Source of the DNA: Bacillota bacterium
Lineage (GTDB): Bacteria; Bacillota; Clostridia; Christensenellales; Borkfalkiaceae
Length of the DNA: 8,476 nucleotides
Assembly (NCBI GenBank): GCA_003343765.1
Contig: QAKO01000005.1
Location: forward strand, 1-8,476
Reading direction: 5' to 3'
Shown here: positions 1-5,325 of the stretch, in pieces
Layout: every line of letters begins with the position of its first letter
Position numbering within the stretch: the first letter of the stretch is position 1
The notes under the pieces: model-generated
What the model saw: the letters and a program-made list of their open reading frames with translations, nothing else
What the model was told of the DNA's origin: nothing
Databases searched by the model: none
Program-made: the position numbers and the translations under genes

Positions 1-317
1 CCATGCCGCAGGCGGCTGCGCCCGCATTGGCTTCGGCATTGCCGCAGACGGATCCCGTGCCTCGTATGGTTCGCTGCTTTGAACGCTCGGATCCCGGGAT
101 CGTGGTGGAACAGGATGTGCGGCTCGGTCATATTTTTTCGGTGCTGGATCGGCTGAAAAATCTTCCGCTCGGCGCGGGGGACAGGCTGGAAGCGCAAAAA
201 TATGAAGATCTCCTGTCCGTGTATCGCAATAAAGGAAATCTCAGTTCTGCCGAAGCGCAGACCCTCAACGATATTTTGGCATCGCTTCTGAAAATGATGG
301 CAAAATACGGCGTGTAG
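1..317 (+). CDS. C-terminal part of an unrecognised protein (5' end outside window)
   Basis: An open frame enters from the left edge (first full codon at base 3) and ends with TAG at 315-317, giving about 104 residues. The ATG at base 3 has no visible upstream context, and the frame could simply continue from outside, so this is probably a fragment. The first ~20 residues are Ala/Pro-rich, like an interdomain linker. The last ~80 residues are charged, predicted helical and soluble (ending LLKMMAKYGV). I see no signal peptide, membrane segment or recognised motif. No + strand terminator with a U-tract follows directly; the nearest structure is the palindrome at 407-462. Function unknown. Confidence 0.55.
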   Translation, partial: MPQAAAPALASALPQTDPVPRMVRCFERSDPGIVVEQDVRLGHIFSVLDRLKNLPLGAGDRLEAQKYEDLLSVYRNKGNLSSAEAQTLNDILASLLKMMAKYGV

Positions 318-406
318 GCGATAAGAACAACCTCAATGACGCGGTTTGAATTGTGATAGTTCGGGAAAATCCGTAGTCGGATGTTTATGAATTTTATAAA
401 AAATGC

Positions 407-462
407 ATAGATACAGCAAGGCGGGACGTGCAGATTTGCACGTCCCGCCTTGCTGTATCTAT
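407..462. terminator. 26-bp perfect palindrome between converging genes, probable terminator
   Basis: Arms 407-432 and 437-462 are perfectly complementary over 26 bp, with the 4-base loop GATT. It lies between the ends of two converging genes (stops at 317 on + and 503 on -). Read on the - strand, the stem is followed after about four bases by a T-rich stretch (GCATTTTTTATAAAATTC), so it best fits an intrinsic terminator for the PRC-barrel gene. On the + strand the stem is followed by CGTAAAATTG, with no U-tract. The stem is longer than typical terminators. Confidence 0.7.
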
Positions 463-502
463 CGTAAAATTGATTGTAAAATTGACTGTATAAGGAGGGG
501 GG

Positions 503-1360
503 TCAGCGGAATTGTTCCCAAAGTTTTGCGTTGCCGCAGCAAAGGAGAGTGAGTTCAAAAAGTTTGTCGTGTTCCATAGCTTTTCGGATGGTCTGTGCGC
601 TGACAACGCTTCCCGCTCTGGCGAGAATATTTCCGCGCGCATCTTTCAAATCCCGCGGGAGAATTTTCCCTGTCAGAAGTCCGCGTCCTGCCCGCAGGTT
701 AGCGGCGTATTCTTCGCCGATGTCGCCGCTTTGGTCGATGGGTGCGGCAGTTGCTGCGGTAGCGGCGATCTCTCTGTTTGCAGTGTTTTCAGTTTTTTCA
801 GCGGCGATCACGATGAAGGAATCTTCGTCGGATTCTTTTAAAGTAGGAGATTCTGGTTCGGCGGATTTTTCTGTTTGCGGGGGTTGGCTTGTTTTTTTAC
901 GGGACGCGCCTGTTTTTTTCGGAGAGGAGCTGCGCGAAGCCGTTCTTTTTTTGCCGTTCGGATCCACAATGGCGGTATCGGTCACGGCGGAAAGGTGGGA
1001 AACGGGGATCTGCGTTTCATCCGAGAGGAGCAGGGCGATTATTTGTTTGCCTTCGCGCAAAAAGTCATCCGCTTGTCCGAGCAAGGTTCCTTCGGCTGAA
1101 TATACGGACATTCCGAACGGTGCAGGGATGCAGTCTTTGCAGGGGGCTGCCGCAAGACTCTTTACAACGACCGCATCCTGACCGAAGGAAGCGAGGGCGG
1201 AAAAAGGGATCAGGAATTCTTCTTCATCGTTGTCGCAGCATTCCAGGTTCCGCAATCTTGAAAGTTTTTTATCCGTCTGGATGTTTTTTACGTAGCCGAT
1301 GCATTCTCCGCTCCGCGTCAGGATGGGTTTGCCTATGAAATCACTCACATATTCTTGCAT
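503..1360 (-). CDS. Two-PRC-barrel protein with disordered linker and small C-terminal domain
   Basis: A 285-residue protein read on the - strand. The start is supported by AGAGGTGA about 4 bases upstream of the ATG. Residues ~5-68 form a clear PRC-barrel (GKPILTRSGECIGYV, then an IPFSAL turn and VVVKSL). Residues ~80-132 form a second, weaker one (GMSVYSAEGTLLGQADD, then IPVSHLSAV). A Ser/Lys/Thr/Glu/Ala-rich, probably disordered linker covers ~133-215. Residues ~222-273 are a compact segment built around GKILPRDLKDARGNILARAG and SAQTIRKAMEH. There is no signal peptide or membrane helix, so it is likely cytoplasmic. PRC-barrels occur in RimM, photosynthetic reaction-centre H subunits and small Firmicute proteins, generally as adaptor or RNA-binding folds; the exact role here is unknown. 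It has several paired cysteines (CC at 41-42, CKDC at 74-77, CC at 274-275). I see no clear promoter. It appears monocistronic. Confidence 0.88.
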   Translation of the reverse strand: MQEYVSDFIGKPILTRSGECIGYVKNIQTDKKLSRLRNLECCDNDEEEFLIPFSALASFGQDAVVVKSLAAAPCKDCIPAPFGMSVYSAEGTLLGQADDFLREGKQIIALLLSDETQIPVSHLSAVTDTAIVDPNGKKRTASRSSSPKKTGASRKKTSQPPQTEKSAEPESPTLKESDEDSFIVIAAEKTENTANREIAATAATAAPIDQSGDIGEEYAANLRAGRGLLTGKILPRDLKDARGNILARAGSVVSAQTIRKAMEHDKLFELTLLCCGNAKLWEQFR

Positions 1361-1502
1361 AATTCACCTCTTCGTATACCAAGGACGATCCTTTGGGCGT
1401 TTTTTATTACTCTATTGCGCGTATTCCGAAAACAGACCGCTTTTTCGGGAGAGTTTTTGGAAAAAAATGTCGAATTTGTTGGAATCAGGCTTTCCGAATG
1501 AA

Positions 1503-1531
1503 TTGACAAGATTTTTTGAAAGAAATATAAT
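1503..1531 (+). promoter_or_regulatory. Consensus sigma-A promoter for the GNAT gene
   Basis: TTGACA at 1503-1508 and TATAAT at 1526-1531 are separated by exactly 17 bp, a perfect match to the vegetative promoter consensus. The predicted transcription start (~1538) is only about 15 bases before the ATG at 1553, so the Shine-Dalgarno AAAGGA at 1537-1542 lies at the very 5' end of the message. Confidence 0.88.
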
Positions 1532-1552
1532 GAAAGAAAGGAAGAAAAAGAG

Positions 1553-2047
1553 ATGGATAAATTGTTTGTATTGGCGGCGCCTCAGGAATATCCGAAATTG
1601 GCGGAAATGATCAAAGAAACGTGGCACAGTGCTTATGACGATCTGCTCGGAGCAGAGCAGGTCGATTATATGACGGAAACATTTCAGAGTGCTTCCGCGA
1701 TCGCCGATCAGGTTAAAAACAAGAATTATATGTATTTTTATATCGTACAGAAGCGTAAAAAGATCGGTTATTGTGCGGTCGTAGCGGAAGCGGATAAACT
1801 TTTTCTTTCCAAATTATATCTTGTTTCTGATTGTCGGGGCAAGGGGATCGGTCAGAAAGCGCTTGCGGCTGTAGCGGAAATGGCAAAAAGGCTTGGACTT
1901 TCGGCGGTATACCTGACGGTGAACAAAATGAACGCGCGCGCGATCGCCGCCTATGAAAAGTTCGGGTTTGTGCGTACGGAAAGCATCGTGACGGATATCG
2001 GCAACGGCTATGTCATGGATGATTATGTATATGAGTATTGCGTTTAA
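1553..2047 (+). CDS. GNAT-family N-acetyltransferase
   Basis: A 164-residue protein of normal length for a single-domain GNAT enzyme, which transfers acetyl from acetyl-CoA to an amine. Motif A is visible as LFLSKLYLVSDCRGKGIG (residues 83-100), with the R-G-K-G-I-G pyrophosphate-binding loop at 95-100. Motif B follows as NARAIAAYEKFGF (127-139). The acceptor-binding N-terminal half is divergent, so the substrate cannot be read; overall architecture resembles small polyamine or RimI/PaiA-like acetyltransferases, but that is only a resemblance. The start is set by AAAGGA about 10 bases upstream and by the perfect promoter just before it. Two terminators follow at once, so the gene is transcribed alone. 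Cytoplasmic; no signal peptide. Confidence 0.92.
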   Translation: MDKLFVLAAPQEYPKLAEMIKETWHSAYDDLLGAEQVDYMTETFQSASAIADQVKNKNYMYFYIVQKRKKIGYCAVVAEADKLFLSKLYLVSDCRGKGIGQKALAAVAEMAKRLGLSAVYLTVNKMNARAIAAYEKFGFVRTESIVTDIGNGYVMDDYVYEYCV

Positions 2048-2070
2048 AAAATACATACTGACACATTCGG

Positions 2071-2105
2071 ATCGGGCGCAGAAGATTCTTGCGCCTGATT
2101 TTTTT
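2071..2105 (+). terminator. Intrinsic terminator of the GNAT gene
   Basis: Stem ATCGGGCGCA (2071-2080) pairs with TGCGCCTGAT (2090-2099) through ten base pairs including one G-U, followed by seven T (2099-2105). It lies 23 bases after the stop codon. Confidence 0.88.
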
Positions 2106-2115
2106 GACTTTAAAG

Positions 2116-2146
2116 CCGTCTGCAAATGATTTGCGGGCGGTTTTTT
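2116..2146 (+). terminator. Second, tandem terminator after the GNAT gene
   Basis: CCGTCTGCAAAT (2116-2127) pairs with ATTTGCGGGCGG (2129-2140) using two G-U pairs, with only a small apical loop in practice, followed by six T (2141-2146). It sits ten bases after the first terminator and would insulate the T-box operon downstream from read-through. Confidence 0.8.
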
Positions 2147-2210
2147 CAGGTATAATTATTTTGAATAGAAGAGTTAAGAAAGAGCGATAGAATCATTTTT
2201 GCGGGAATTA

Positions 2211-2240
2211 TTGACAGATGGCGTTGCTTTATGGTACAAT
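2211..2240 (+). promoter_or_regulatory. Promoter of the T-box/asnB unit
   Basis: TTGACA at 2211-2216 and TACAAT at 2235-2240 are separated by 18 bp, with a TG one base upstream of the -10 (extended -10, TGGTACAAT). The predicted start is near 2247, just ahead of stem I of the T-box leader. Confidence 0.85.
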
Positions 2241-2246
2241 CCGATC

Positions 2247-2541
2247 GTACATGAAGCGCGACGACAGGGAAAAGTATTGCGGAGCGGGGAATTTCAGAGA
2301 GCGGCTGATTTTGCTGAAAATGCCGTATTCCTTACCGCAGGAAAAACACCCGAGAGCGGCGGCGACGAACGGGGAAAGACCCGAGTAGTTTCCGACGGGT
2401 AAGCCCGTTACAGCAGAGGTCTTTGGAAGAAGACAGGAGGCGTACGCCGCAGAAAAGCGGCGGCGTGAAATCAGGTGGCACCGCGAAACGACGCTTTACA
2501 GCCTTTCGCCCTGAAACGACAGGGCGAAAGGCTGTTTTTTT
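2247..2541 (+). promoter_or_regulatory. T-box riboswitch, tRNA-Asn specific (specifier AAC)
   Basis: Stem I is recognisable: AGTA at 2273-2276 faces GGAAA plus specifier, helix TGCGG (2278-2282)/CCGCA (2335-2339) sits above it, and the AG-bulge/distal-loop signature CAGAGAGCGGCTG (2295-2307) with TTGCTGAAAATGCCG follows. The specifier reads AAC at 2345-2347 followed by purine A, matching Asn anticodon GUU. Further hairpins are ACGGG/CCCGT (2395-2408) and GTCTT/AAGAC (2419-2434). The T-box proper is AGGTGGCACCGCG (2473-2485). I can pair the antiterminator: TCAGG (2471-2475)/CCTGA (2510-2514) and GCGAAA (2483-2488)/TTTCGC (2504-2509), leaving the 7-base bulge TGGCACC. The bulge's TGGC would pair with a tRNA ending GCCA, as tRNA-Asn (discriminator G) does. 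Uncharged tRNA-Asn should therefore allow read-through into asnB. Specifier identity is supported independently by the downstream gene. Confidence 0.95.
2498..2541 (+). terminator. T-box regulated intrinsic terminator
   Basis: Arms 2498-2512 and 2521-2535 form a perfect 15-bp stem with the 8-base loop GAAACGAC, followed by a run of seven T (2535-2541). The left arm shares bases 2504-2512 with the right side of the antiterminator, so the two structures exclude each other. Confidence 0.95.
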
Positions 2542-2555
2542 GTAAAAGAAACCGA

Positions 2556-2593
2556 AACGCCGCCCGCGTCCATGAAATAACGCGGGCGGCGTT
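2556..2593 (+). other. 14-bp perfect GC-rich hairpin in the asnB leader
   Basis: AACGCCGCCCGCGT (2556-2569) and ACGCGGGCGGCGTT (2580-2593) are perfectly complementary around a 10-base loop. No T-tract follows on the + strand (GTGCAAAAG), so it is not a normal terminator. It sits 14 bases past the T-box terminator and about 155 bases before the asnB start, where it would be present only in read-through transcripts. Role unknown; mRNA 5' stabilisation or a processing site are possibilities. Confidence 0.75.
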
Positions 2594-2747
2594 GTGCAAA
2601 AGAGGATGTGCGAGCCGGAAAAGGGCATAGAATGAAGGGAAGGCAAACAAACCGCGGTAACGGTACGAAAAGATCGGAAGCGGCGGAAAAATGAAAAAGC
2701 TCCGTGCGGATTTTGGAAAGCGGCGCGGCGGTATGGGAGAAGAAATT

Positions 2748-4331
2748 ATGTGTTCGATTTTTTGTTGTACGACAAGGGACGTAGATCAGAAGGCGATGCT
2801 GGACGGGTTTTATCGTACGGTTTCGCGCGGGCCGGATATGAGCAGGGTTGAAAAGACGCCGTCGGGATTTATGGCGTTTCACAGGCTGGCGATCATGGGA
2901 CTGAATGCCGCCGGAATGCAGCCGTTTGCGATGGGAAAAGATAAGCTGATCTGCAACGGAGAAATTTACGGATTCCGCCCGATGAAACGGCATCTGGAAG
3001 AACTGGGGTATTCGTTTTTATCGGACAGCGACTGCGAGATATTGCTGCCTTTGTACCGTGAATACGGATTAAAGATGTTTTCCATGCTGGATGCGGAATT
3101 TGCGATGGTTTTGTACGACGGGGAAAAGGACGAATATATAGCCGCGCGCGATCCGATCGGGATTCGTCCGCTGTATTACGGCAGGCTGAGCGGCGGAGAA
3201 ATCGTATTTGCGAGCGAACCGAAAAACCTTGTCGGATTTGTGGAAGGGGAGATTTGTCCGTTTCCTCCGGGGCATTACTATTATAAAGGCAAATTCCATC
3301 GTTTTTGCGACATTGCCGAGAGCAAAGAATATTTGCCGGACGATCTGGAAACGATTTGCCGCAACATCCGCATCAAGCTGATCGAGGGTGTGCGCAAGCG
3401 TCTGGATGCGGATGCGCCGGTGGGCTTTTTGCTTTCGGGCGGGCTGGATTCTTCGCTGGTCTGCGCGATCGGGACGCGGATTCTGAACCGTCCCATCAAA
3501 ACGTTTGCGATCGGGATGGATAAGGACGCGATCGACCTTAAATATGCGCGAGAGGCGGCAAAATACCTCGGAAGCATACATCAGGAGATTTTTATGACGC
3601 GGGAAGAGGTGCTTTCTTCTTTGGAAAGGGTCATAGAATTGCTTGGCACGTTTGACATAACGACGATCCGCGCATCGATGGGGATGTATCTGCTCTGTAA
3701 AAAGATTCATGAGATCTCGGATGTGCGTGTTCTTCTGACGGGTGAAATTTCGGATGAGTTGTTCGGCTACAAATATACGGATTTTGCACCGGACGCGGAG
3801 GCATTCCAGAAAGAATCGCAAAAGCGCGTTCGCGAACTGCATATGTACGACGTATTGCGTGCCGATCGCTGTATTTCGGTAAACTCGATGGAAGCGCGGG
3901 TACCGTTCGGTGATCTGGATTTTGTGAAATATGTCATGCACGTTTCGCCCGAACGGAAACTCAACCGTTACGGAAAAGGCAAATATCTGCTCCGCAAGGC
4001 GTTCGAAGGCGATTATCTGCCCGATACGATACTCTGGCGCGAAAAAGCGGCGTTTTCGGATGCGGTGGGACATTCGATGGTAGACGATTTAAAGGATTAC
4101 GCGGAAACAAAGTACGGCAGCGACTGGAAAAAGATCGCGGAAAAATACGCATACCATGCAAAGCCTTTCACGAAAGAAAGCCTTCTGTATCGGGAAATTT
4201 TTGAAAAATATTATCCCGGTCAGGCAGGGATGGTAAAAGATTTCTGGATGCCCAACAAACATTGGGAAGGCTGCAACGTGAAAGATCCGTCTGCGCGCGT
4301 ACTTTCCAACTATGGCGAAAGCGGAAAATAA
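2748..4331 (+). CDS. asnB: Asparagine synthetase, glutamine-hydrolysing (AsnB)
   Basis: A 527-residue enzyme making asparagine from aspartate, glutamine and ATP. The start at 2748 rather than the in-frame ATG at 2691 is fixed by the mature N-terminus MCSIF, since Cys2 is the glutaminase nucleophile, and by GGGAG at 2735-2739, eight bases upstream. The class II glutaminase domain (1-~180) shows SRGPD (26-30), FHRLAI (44-49), NGEIYGF (70-76) and SDSDCE (92-97). The synthetase domain has the PP-loop SGGLDSS (230-236), TFDITTIRAS (301-310), TGEISDELFG (331-340) and EARVPFGDLDF. Length and motif order match E. coli AsnB closely. The loop that reads SGEGSDE in E. coli is TGEISDE here, and RGPDWSG is RGPDMSR. 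It is controlled by the tRNA-Asn T-box upstream and closed by its own terminator, so it is a single-gene unit that responds to Asn-tRNA charging. Cytoplasmic. Confidence 0.97.
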   Translation: MCSIFCCTTRDVDQKAMLDGFYRTVSRGPDMSRVEKTPSGFMAFHRLAIMGLNAAGMQPFAMGKDKLICNGEIYGFRPMKRHLEELGYSFLSDSDCEILLPLYREYGLKMFSMLDAEFAMVLYDGEKDEYIAARDPIGIRPLYYGRLSGGEIVFASEPKNLVGFVEGEICPFPPGHYYYKGKFHRFCDIAESKEYLPDDLETICRNIRIKLIEGVRKRLDADAPVGFLLSGGLDSSLVCAIGTRILNRPIKTFAIGMDKDAIDLKYAREAAKYLGSIHQEIFMTREEVLSSLERVIELLGTFDITTIRASMGMYLLCKKIHEISDVRVLLTGEISDELFGYKYTDFAPDAEAFQKESQKRVRELHMYDVLRADRCISVNSMEARVPFGDLDFVKYVMHVSPERKLNRYGKGKYLLRKAFEGDYLPDTILWREKAAFSDAVGHSMVDDLKDYAETKYGSDWKKIAEKYAYHAKPFTKESLLYREIFEKYYPGQAGMVKDFWMPNKHWEGCNVKDPSARVLSNYGESGK

Positions 4332-4345
4332 ACGAGATGAGATAT

Positions 4346-4390
4346 GCAAGCAGAGAGTGCGGTATTCCGTACCCTCTGCTTGCGTTTTTT
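4346..4390 (+). terminator. Terminator of asnB
   Basis: GCAAGCAGAG (4346-4355) pairs with CTCTGCTTGC (4374-4383). After one A-C mismatch, GTGCGG (4357-4362) continues pairing with CCGTAC (4367-4372), closing on TATT. Six T follow (4385-4390). Confidence 0.92.
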
Positions 4391-4408
4391 GGGAAAACAT
4401 GCTAAAAT
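4380..4408 (+). promoter_or_regulatory. Promoter of queH, overlapping the asnB terminator
   Basis: An extended -10, TGCTAAAAT (4400-4408, hexamer TAAAAT at 4403-4408), lies 17 bp after a partial -35, TTGCGT (4380-4385), which is inside the asnB terminator stem. Only six bases (4409-4414) separate the -10 from the queH ATG at 4415, so the predicted +1 falls on or next to the A of the start codon. Confidence 0.65.
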
Positions 4409-4414
4409 AGCCGT

Positions 4415-5020
4415 ATGAATAAACCCGATTATAACAAACGGATGCTGGAAATATGCGAGCATGCGGGAAACGGAAAAAGACTTTTACTGCACAGCTGCTG
4501 CGGTCCCTGTTCTTCGCGGTGCATAGAAACGTTGAAAAAATATTTTTCCGTTACCGTGTTGTTCTACAATCCCAATATAACGGATGCGGCTGAATACGAA
4601 AAGCGCAAAAGCGAGCAGATCCGCTTTTTAAAGGAAACGGGCTGGGCGTCTTTTCTCGATTGTTTGTACGATCCGCAGGAATTTTTCTCGGCGGCAAAGG
4701 GACTGGAAGGGGAACCTGAAGGCGGCGCCAGATGTTATGCGTGCTACAAACTGCGCCTGGATTTTACCGCCCGTATTGCGCGGGAACAGGGCTTTGATTA
4801 TTTTTGTTCTACCCTGTCCGTGAGTCCTCATAAGAATTCCGCATGGCTCAACGCCATCGGGGAAGAATTGCAGGAAAAGTACGGCGTTGCCTGGCTGTAT
4901 TCCGATTTTAAAAAACAGAACGGTTACCTTCGTTCCGTTCAGCTCGCCAATGAGTACGGATTGTACCGCCAGAATTACTGCGGCTGTATCTTTTCCGACT
5001 GGACAAAACAACAGTCCTGA
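4415..5020 (+). CDS. queH: Epoxyqueuosine reductase QueH (DUF208 family)
   Basis: A 201-residue protein of the QueH family, the non-orthologous replacement of QueG. It reduces epoxyqueuosine to queuosine in the wobble position of GUN-anticodon tRNAs (Asn, Asp, His, Tyr). Diagnostic cysteines are all present: SCCGPC (27-32), RCYACYKLRL (106-115) and QNYCGC (186-191). The first two groups are the family's probable [4Fe-4S] ligands, and the final CxC is the redox pair. STLSVSPHKN (132-141) and SDFKKQNGYLRS (163-174) are also typical. No Shine-Dalgarno precedes the ATG. An in-frame TAA at 4403-4405 excludes a longer start, and the next Met (residue 10) has no ribosome site either, so translation from a leaderless message is the best reading. 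It stands alone between two terminators. Confidence 0.95.
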   Translation: MNKPDYNKRMLEICEHAGNGKRLLLHSCCGPCSSRCIETLKKYFSVTVLFYNPNITDAAEYEKRKSEQIRFLKETGWASFLDCLYDPQEFFSAAKGLEGEPEGGARCYACYKLRLDFTARIAREQGFDYFCSTLSVSPHKNSAWLNAIGEELQEKYGVAWLYSDFKKQNGYLRSVQLANEYGLYRQNYCGCIFSDWTKQQS

Positions 5021-5046
5021 TTTTTATTCTGTAAAAAAATTATTTT

Positions 5047-5089
5047 AAAAAGTATTCCCGCGCAAATTATTGTGCGGGAATACTTTTTT
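5047..5089. terminator. Strong terminator after queH
   Basis: A stem from AAAAAGTATTCCCGCGCA (5047-5064) with TGTGCGGGAATACTTTTT (5071-5088) has one G-U pair and a short AT-rich loop. The T-run 5084-5089 serves the + strand, and the A-run 5047-5051 gives a U-tract for the opposite strand, so it could act both ways. Confidence 0.92.
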
Positions 5090-5147
5090 CCGAACAGCGG
5101 TGTGGTGCGGAAAGAATTTTAATATACGGTATTATCTTTCAGGTAAC

Positions 5148-5175
5148 GGCAAACAGTAGAGAAAAACTGCTTGCC
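5148..5175. other. Interrupted hairpin
   Basis: GGCAA (5148-5152) pairs with TTGCC (5171-5175), and CAGT (5154-5157) with ACTG (5166-5169), with one A-C mismatch between and an A-rich loop. No T-tract follows. It is first of three hairpins in this region. Confidence 0.55.
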
Positions 5176-5212
5176 AAGGCTTTGCATGGGTGCGTCTTTG
5201 GAAAAAAGCAGG

Positions 5213-5250
5213 GTGCGGCGTCCCGCAAATAGTTTTGCGGGACGCCGCAC
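5213..5250. other. 17-bp perfect hairpin, no + strand U-tract
   Basis: GTGCGGCGTCCCGCAAA (5213-5229) and TTTGCGGGACGCCGCAC (5234-5250) are exact reverse complements around the loop TAGT. The + strand continues TGTCTAAAAT. On the - strand the stem is followed by CCTGC and a run of six T, so a - strand terminator is possible, but no - strand gene lies upstream of it. Confidence 0.75.
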
Positions 5251-5272
5251 TGTCTAAAATGATCGGTTCGGA

Positions 5273-5318
5273 CAAGGCGGCAGTCGGCGCGGAATTTTCC
5301 GCTCCGACTGCCGCCTTG
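5273..5318. other. 21-of-22-bp hairpin touching the octamer array
   Basis: CAAGGCGGCAGTCGG (5273-5287) pairs with CCGACTGCCGCCTTG (5304-5318). After one C-T mismatch, GCGGAA (5289-5294) pairs with TTCCGC (5297-5302), leaving a 2-base loop. The right arm ends in GCCGCCTT (5310-5317), which is also a unit of the adjoining tandem array and in phase with it. No U-tract follows on either strand. Confidence 0.75.
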
Positions 5319-5325
5319 CCTGGTT

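Noticed and set aside
1381..1408. Small hairpin AAGGA/TCCTT plus T-run as a + strand terminator
   Set aside because: Only a 5-bp stem, the T-run is separated from it, and no + strand gene ends there.
2128..2156. Promoter using TATAAT at 2151-2156
   Set aside because: No acceptable -35 at 16-18 bp spacing; it lies directly after a terminator U-tract, and a better promoter exists at 2211-2240.
2199..2402. Open frame of 67 codons starting before the asnB unit promoter
   Set aside because: It spans the promoter and the structured T-box leader, has no ribosome site and no protein-like composition.
2691..2747. N-terminal extension of AsnB by 19 residues
   Set aside because: Cys2 must be exposed as the catalytic nucleophile, and GGGAG sits correctly for the ATG at 2748.
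3069..4073. 334-codon open frame on the strand opposite asnB
   Set aside because: It is antisense to a clearly conserved enzyme and shows no recognisable protein motif; a shadow of codon bias.
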